From contig CABQJJ010000075.1 of NCBI GenBank assembly GCA_902464485.1, positions 1 through 8,175 of the forward strand: DNA of 8,175 nt. Reading direction: 5' to 3'. The notes beneath the pieces were generated by a model. The model was not told the DNA's origin, did no database searches, and worked only from the letters and a program-made list of their open reading frames with translations. Both the position numbers and the translations under genes were made by a program. Below are positions 6,494-8,175 of this stretch, in pieces; the stretch's first letter is position 1, and every line of letters begins with the position of its first letter. The stretch is from an uncultured Collinsella sp. Lineage in GTDB: Bacteria; Actinomycetota; Coriobacteriia; Coriobacteriales; Coriobacteriaceae.

Positions 6494-6595
6494 CTTTCCC
6501 AGGCACCCCATCTTGCCCTTCAGGATTTCGGGCGCCGCACGCAAGGCGTGCGCCCTCATCCTTCAGGGCAACCTGGGGCACCTGGAAAACCTAGG
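6489..6595. repeat. 107-bp imperfect palindrome in the gyrB-gyrA gap
   Basis: The two arms pair along their whole length around a three-base loop (6543-6545). The paired blocks, from outside inward, are CCTAG/CTAGG (6489-6493 with 6591-6595), TTT/AAA, CCAGG/CCTGG, CCCCA/TGGGG, TTGCCCT/AGGGCAA (6513-6519 with 6565-6571), AGGAT/ATCCT, GGG/CCC and CGCACGC/GCGTGCG (6536-6542 with 6546-6552). That is 40 pairs by hand count. The blocks are separated by small mostly symmetric mismatches (c/c, c/a, ca/ca, tc/cc, tc/tc, ttc/tc) plus a three-base bulge. There is no T-run after it, so it is not a standard intrinsic terminator. The gyrB stop TAG (6491-6493) is within the outer stem. It could be an intergenic repeat of the ERIC/MITE kind, a structured mRNA element, or both. 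Confidence 0.85.
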
Positions 6596-6608
6596 AGGGT
6601 TATCTGGT

Positions 6609-6652
6609 GTTCCCGGTAATCCGTCTCCGTGGTAGGGAACTAATGGACCACG
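6609..6652 (+). promoter_or_regulatory. Possible interlocked hairpins in the gyrA leader
   Basis: GTTCCC (6609-6614) is complementary to GGGAAC (6635-6640), and CGTGGT (6628-6633) to ACCACG (6647-6652). The pairings interlock as in an H-type pseudoknot, with 13-, 1- and 6-base connectors, and end eight bases before the gyrA Shine-Dalgarno sequence. Each 6-bp match alone is not rare by chance, so this is tentative. Confidence 0.25.
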
Positions 6653-6660
6653 CAAACCAT

Positions 6661-6667
6661 GAGGAGG
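6661..6667 (+). promoter_or_regulatory. gyrA ribosome binding site, start-deciding
   Basis: GAGGAGG lies four bases before GTG at 6672. An in-frame TGA at 6660-6662 overlaps the site, so GTG 6672 is the first possible start. This proves that any longer product is excluded and favours including the acidic extension in GyrA. Confidence 0.88.
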
Positions 6668-6671
6668 TAAC

Positions 6672-8175
6672 GTGGCAGACGATATCAACAACAACGAGGG
6701 TATGGACGACGCCGGCGACGCCGGCATGCCCGATGATCTGAAGCGCCTGCTTGCCCGCGCTGAGCAGGGCGAGGACGGCGATCCGGATTCTTACAACCCC
6801 GATGCCGAGGATGAAGAGGAAGAGGACGACGATGCCGAGCTCGAGGAGAGCTTTGGCGCTGTCGACCGTGGCGCCTCGGCCGGCGAGGATATCAACGGCG
6901 GTCAGCTCCAGATTTCGGAGTTCGGCCGCGAGATGAAGCAGTCGTTCATCGAGTACTCGATGTCGGTCATCACGGCGCGCGCCCTGCCGGACGTGCGCGA
7001 TGGCTTAAAGCCGGTGCACCGCCGCATTCTGTACGCCATGAACGAGAGCGGCATCTACCCCAACCGCCCGCACAAGAAGTCGGCCTGGACGGTCGGCGAA
7101 GTAATCGGCAAGTACCATCCGCACGGCGATTCCGCGGTCTACGAGGCCATGGTTCGCCTGGCGCAGTGGTTCTCCATGCGCACACCGCTCATCGACGGTC
7201 ACGGCAACTTCGGCAACATCGACGGCGACGGCGCGGCCGCCATGCGTTACACCGAGAGCCGCCTGGCAAAGCCCGCCATGGAGCTGTTGCGCGACTTGCA
7301 GAAGGATACCGTCGACTGGCAGCCCAACTACGACGAGTCACTCGCCGAGCCCGTGGCGCTGCCCGCGCGCTTCCCCAACCTGCTGGTCAACGGCAGCCAG
7401 GGCATCGCCGTCGGCATGGCCACCAATATCGCTCCGCATAACCTCACCGAGGCGATCGAGGCCACCTGCTACCTGATCGACAACCCCGACGCCACCGTCG
7501 ACGAGCTCATGCAGATCATGCCCGGTCCGGACTTTCCCACCGGCGCCATCATCATGGGCAGCGCCGGCATTAGGCAGAGCTACGAGACCGGCCGCGGTTC
7601 CATCACCGTGCGTGCCAAGGCCCATGTGGAGTCCACCAAGACCGGCCGCAGCCGCCTGGTCTTTACCGAGATTCCCTACATGGTCAACAAGGGTACCCTG
7701 CAGGAGAAAATTGCTCAGCTCGTAAACGATAAGCGCATCGAGGGCATCTCGGATATGCGCGACGAGTCCAACCAGAAGGGCATCCGTCTGGTCATCGAGC
7801 TCAAGAAGGGCGTCATTCCGCAGGTCGTGCTCAACAACCTGTACAAGTACACCTCGCTGCAGACAACCTTTGGCGCCAACAACCTGGCACTCGTCAACGG
7901 TGTCCCCAAATGCCTGAGCCTGCGCGAGATGCTGCAGCACTACATCGACCATCAGGTCGACGTTGTCACCCGTCGTACCCGCTTTGACCTCAAGAAAGCT
8001 CAGGCGCGTGCTCATATCCTCGAGGGCTACTTGATGGCTCTCGACCATATCGACGAGGTCATCAGCATTATCCGATCCTCGCAAACCGACTCCGAGGCCA
8101 GCAGCCGCCTGGTTGAGCGCTTTGGCTTTACGCCCGAGCAGACCACGGCCATCCTCGAGATGAAGCTGCGCCGCC
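6672..8175 (+). CDS. gyrA: DNA gyrase subunit A (3' partial)
   Basis: GyrA is the DNA-cleaving and wrapping subunit of gyrase. The window holds 501 codons from GTG at 6672; the coiled-coil end and the C-terminal wrapping domain lie outside. The conserved core starts near residue 81 (ISEFGREMKQSFIEYSMSVI), followed by RALPDVRDGLKPVHRR in the winged-helix domain. The catalytic tyrosine is Y193 (AAMRYTESR), equal to E. coli Y122. The quinolone-determining region reads HPHGDSAVYE with S154 and E158 (E. coli S83 and D87), a pattern expected of a quinolone-sensitive enzyme. The first 80 residues are unusual: 29 are Asp or Glu by hand count, including an unbroken acidic run at 46-54 (EDEEEEDDD). The offset to E. 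coli is 71 residues. The start is fixed by a strong SD and an upstream in-frame stop. It is probably co-transcribed with gyrB across the structured gap. Confidence 0.97.
   Translation, partial: MADDINNNEGMDDAGDAGMPDDLKRLLARAEQGEDGDPDSYNPDAEDEEEEDDDAELEESFGAVDRGASAGEDINGGQLQISEFGREMKQSFIEYSMSVITARALPDVRDGLKPVHRRILYAMNESGIYPNRPHKKSAWTVGEVIGKYHPHGDSAVYEAMVRLAQWFSMRTPLIDGHGNFGNIDGDGAAAMRYTESRLAKPAMELLRDLQKDTVDWQPNYDESLAEPVALPARFPNLLVNGSQGIAVGMATNIAPHNLTEAIEATCYLIDNPDATVDELMQIMPGPDFPTGAIIMGSAGIRQSYETGRGSITVRAKAHVESTKTGRSRLVFTEIPYMVNKGTLQEKIAQLVNDKRIEGISDMRDESNQKGIRLVIELKKGVIPQVVLNNLYKYTSLQTTFGANNLALVNGVPKCLSLREMLQHYIDHQVDVVTRRTRFDLKKAQARAHILEGYLMALDHIDEVISIIRSSQTDSEASSRLVERFGFTPEQTTAILEMKLRR

Noticed and set aside
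5699..6559. 286-codon minus-strand frame across the gyrB end and the palindrome
   Set aside because: It is low-complexity (Ala, Val, Leu, Asp-rich), antisense to the TOPRIM and C-terminal region of gyrB, and covers the palindrome arms.
6489..6595. Palindrome as a simple gyrB terminator
   Set aside because: No T-run follows the stem, and the stem is far longer and more interrupted than an intrinsic terminator. The real terminator type is seen at 4385-4413 for comparison.
7110..7145. Possible fluoroquinolone-resistance change in the GyrA quinolone region
   Set aside because: The serine equal to E. coli S83 is present, and Glu at the position of D87 is normal in many Gram-positives. Nothing here suggests resistance.

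Overview
The window carries the conserved replication-start cluster of a high-GC Gram-positive bacterium. The order is dnaA (5' end cut off), putative oriC, dnaN, recF, a DUF721/DciA gene, gyrB, gyrA (3' end cut off), all on the + strand. This order, the DciA gene between recF and gyrB, the GC-rich codon use and the GyrB/DnaN protein style point to Actinomycetota, most likely class Coriobacteriia (Collinsella-like). The taxon is inferred from overall resemblance, not from a search.

Layout: 1-1350 is DnaA from its linker onward, with a full AAA+ domain and DNA-binding domain. 1351-1588 is a 238-bp non-coding gap that looks like oriC. It has degenerate DnaA-box-like sites on the dnaA side, five consecutive DnaA-trio triplets (1542-1556), then an AT-rich palindromic stretch just before the dnaN ribosome binding site. 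1589-2692 is the beta clamp, 2702-3808 RecF, and 3795-4358 DciA, which overlaps the recF end. A strong intrinsic terminator at 4385-4413 closes this first unit. gyrB (4463-6493) and gyrA (6672 to the window end) follow, each starting GTG-GCA four bases after a strong Shine-Dalgarno sequence. They are separated by an unusually structured 178-bp gap.

The genes work together at replication start. DnaA opens oriC, DciA helps the replicative helicase load, DnaN tethers the polymerase, RecF supports gap repair and restart, and gyrase removes the positive supercoils made by the forks.

Three points deserve attention. First, a 107-bp imperfect palindrome (6489-6595) overlaps the gyrB stop codon and fills the first half of the gyrB-gyrA gap. 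Second, DnaA differs from the consensus at several DNA-contacting positions, including Asn for the usual Asp in the recognition helix, and the adjacent origin has no canonical TTATCCACA box. Third, GyrA has an acidic N-terminal extension of about 71 residues relative to E. coli. No CRISPR array, tRNA, rRNA, transposase gene or defence system was seen; apart from the intergenic structures this is core chromosome.
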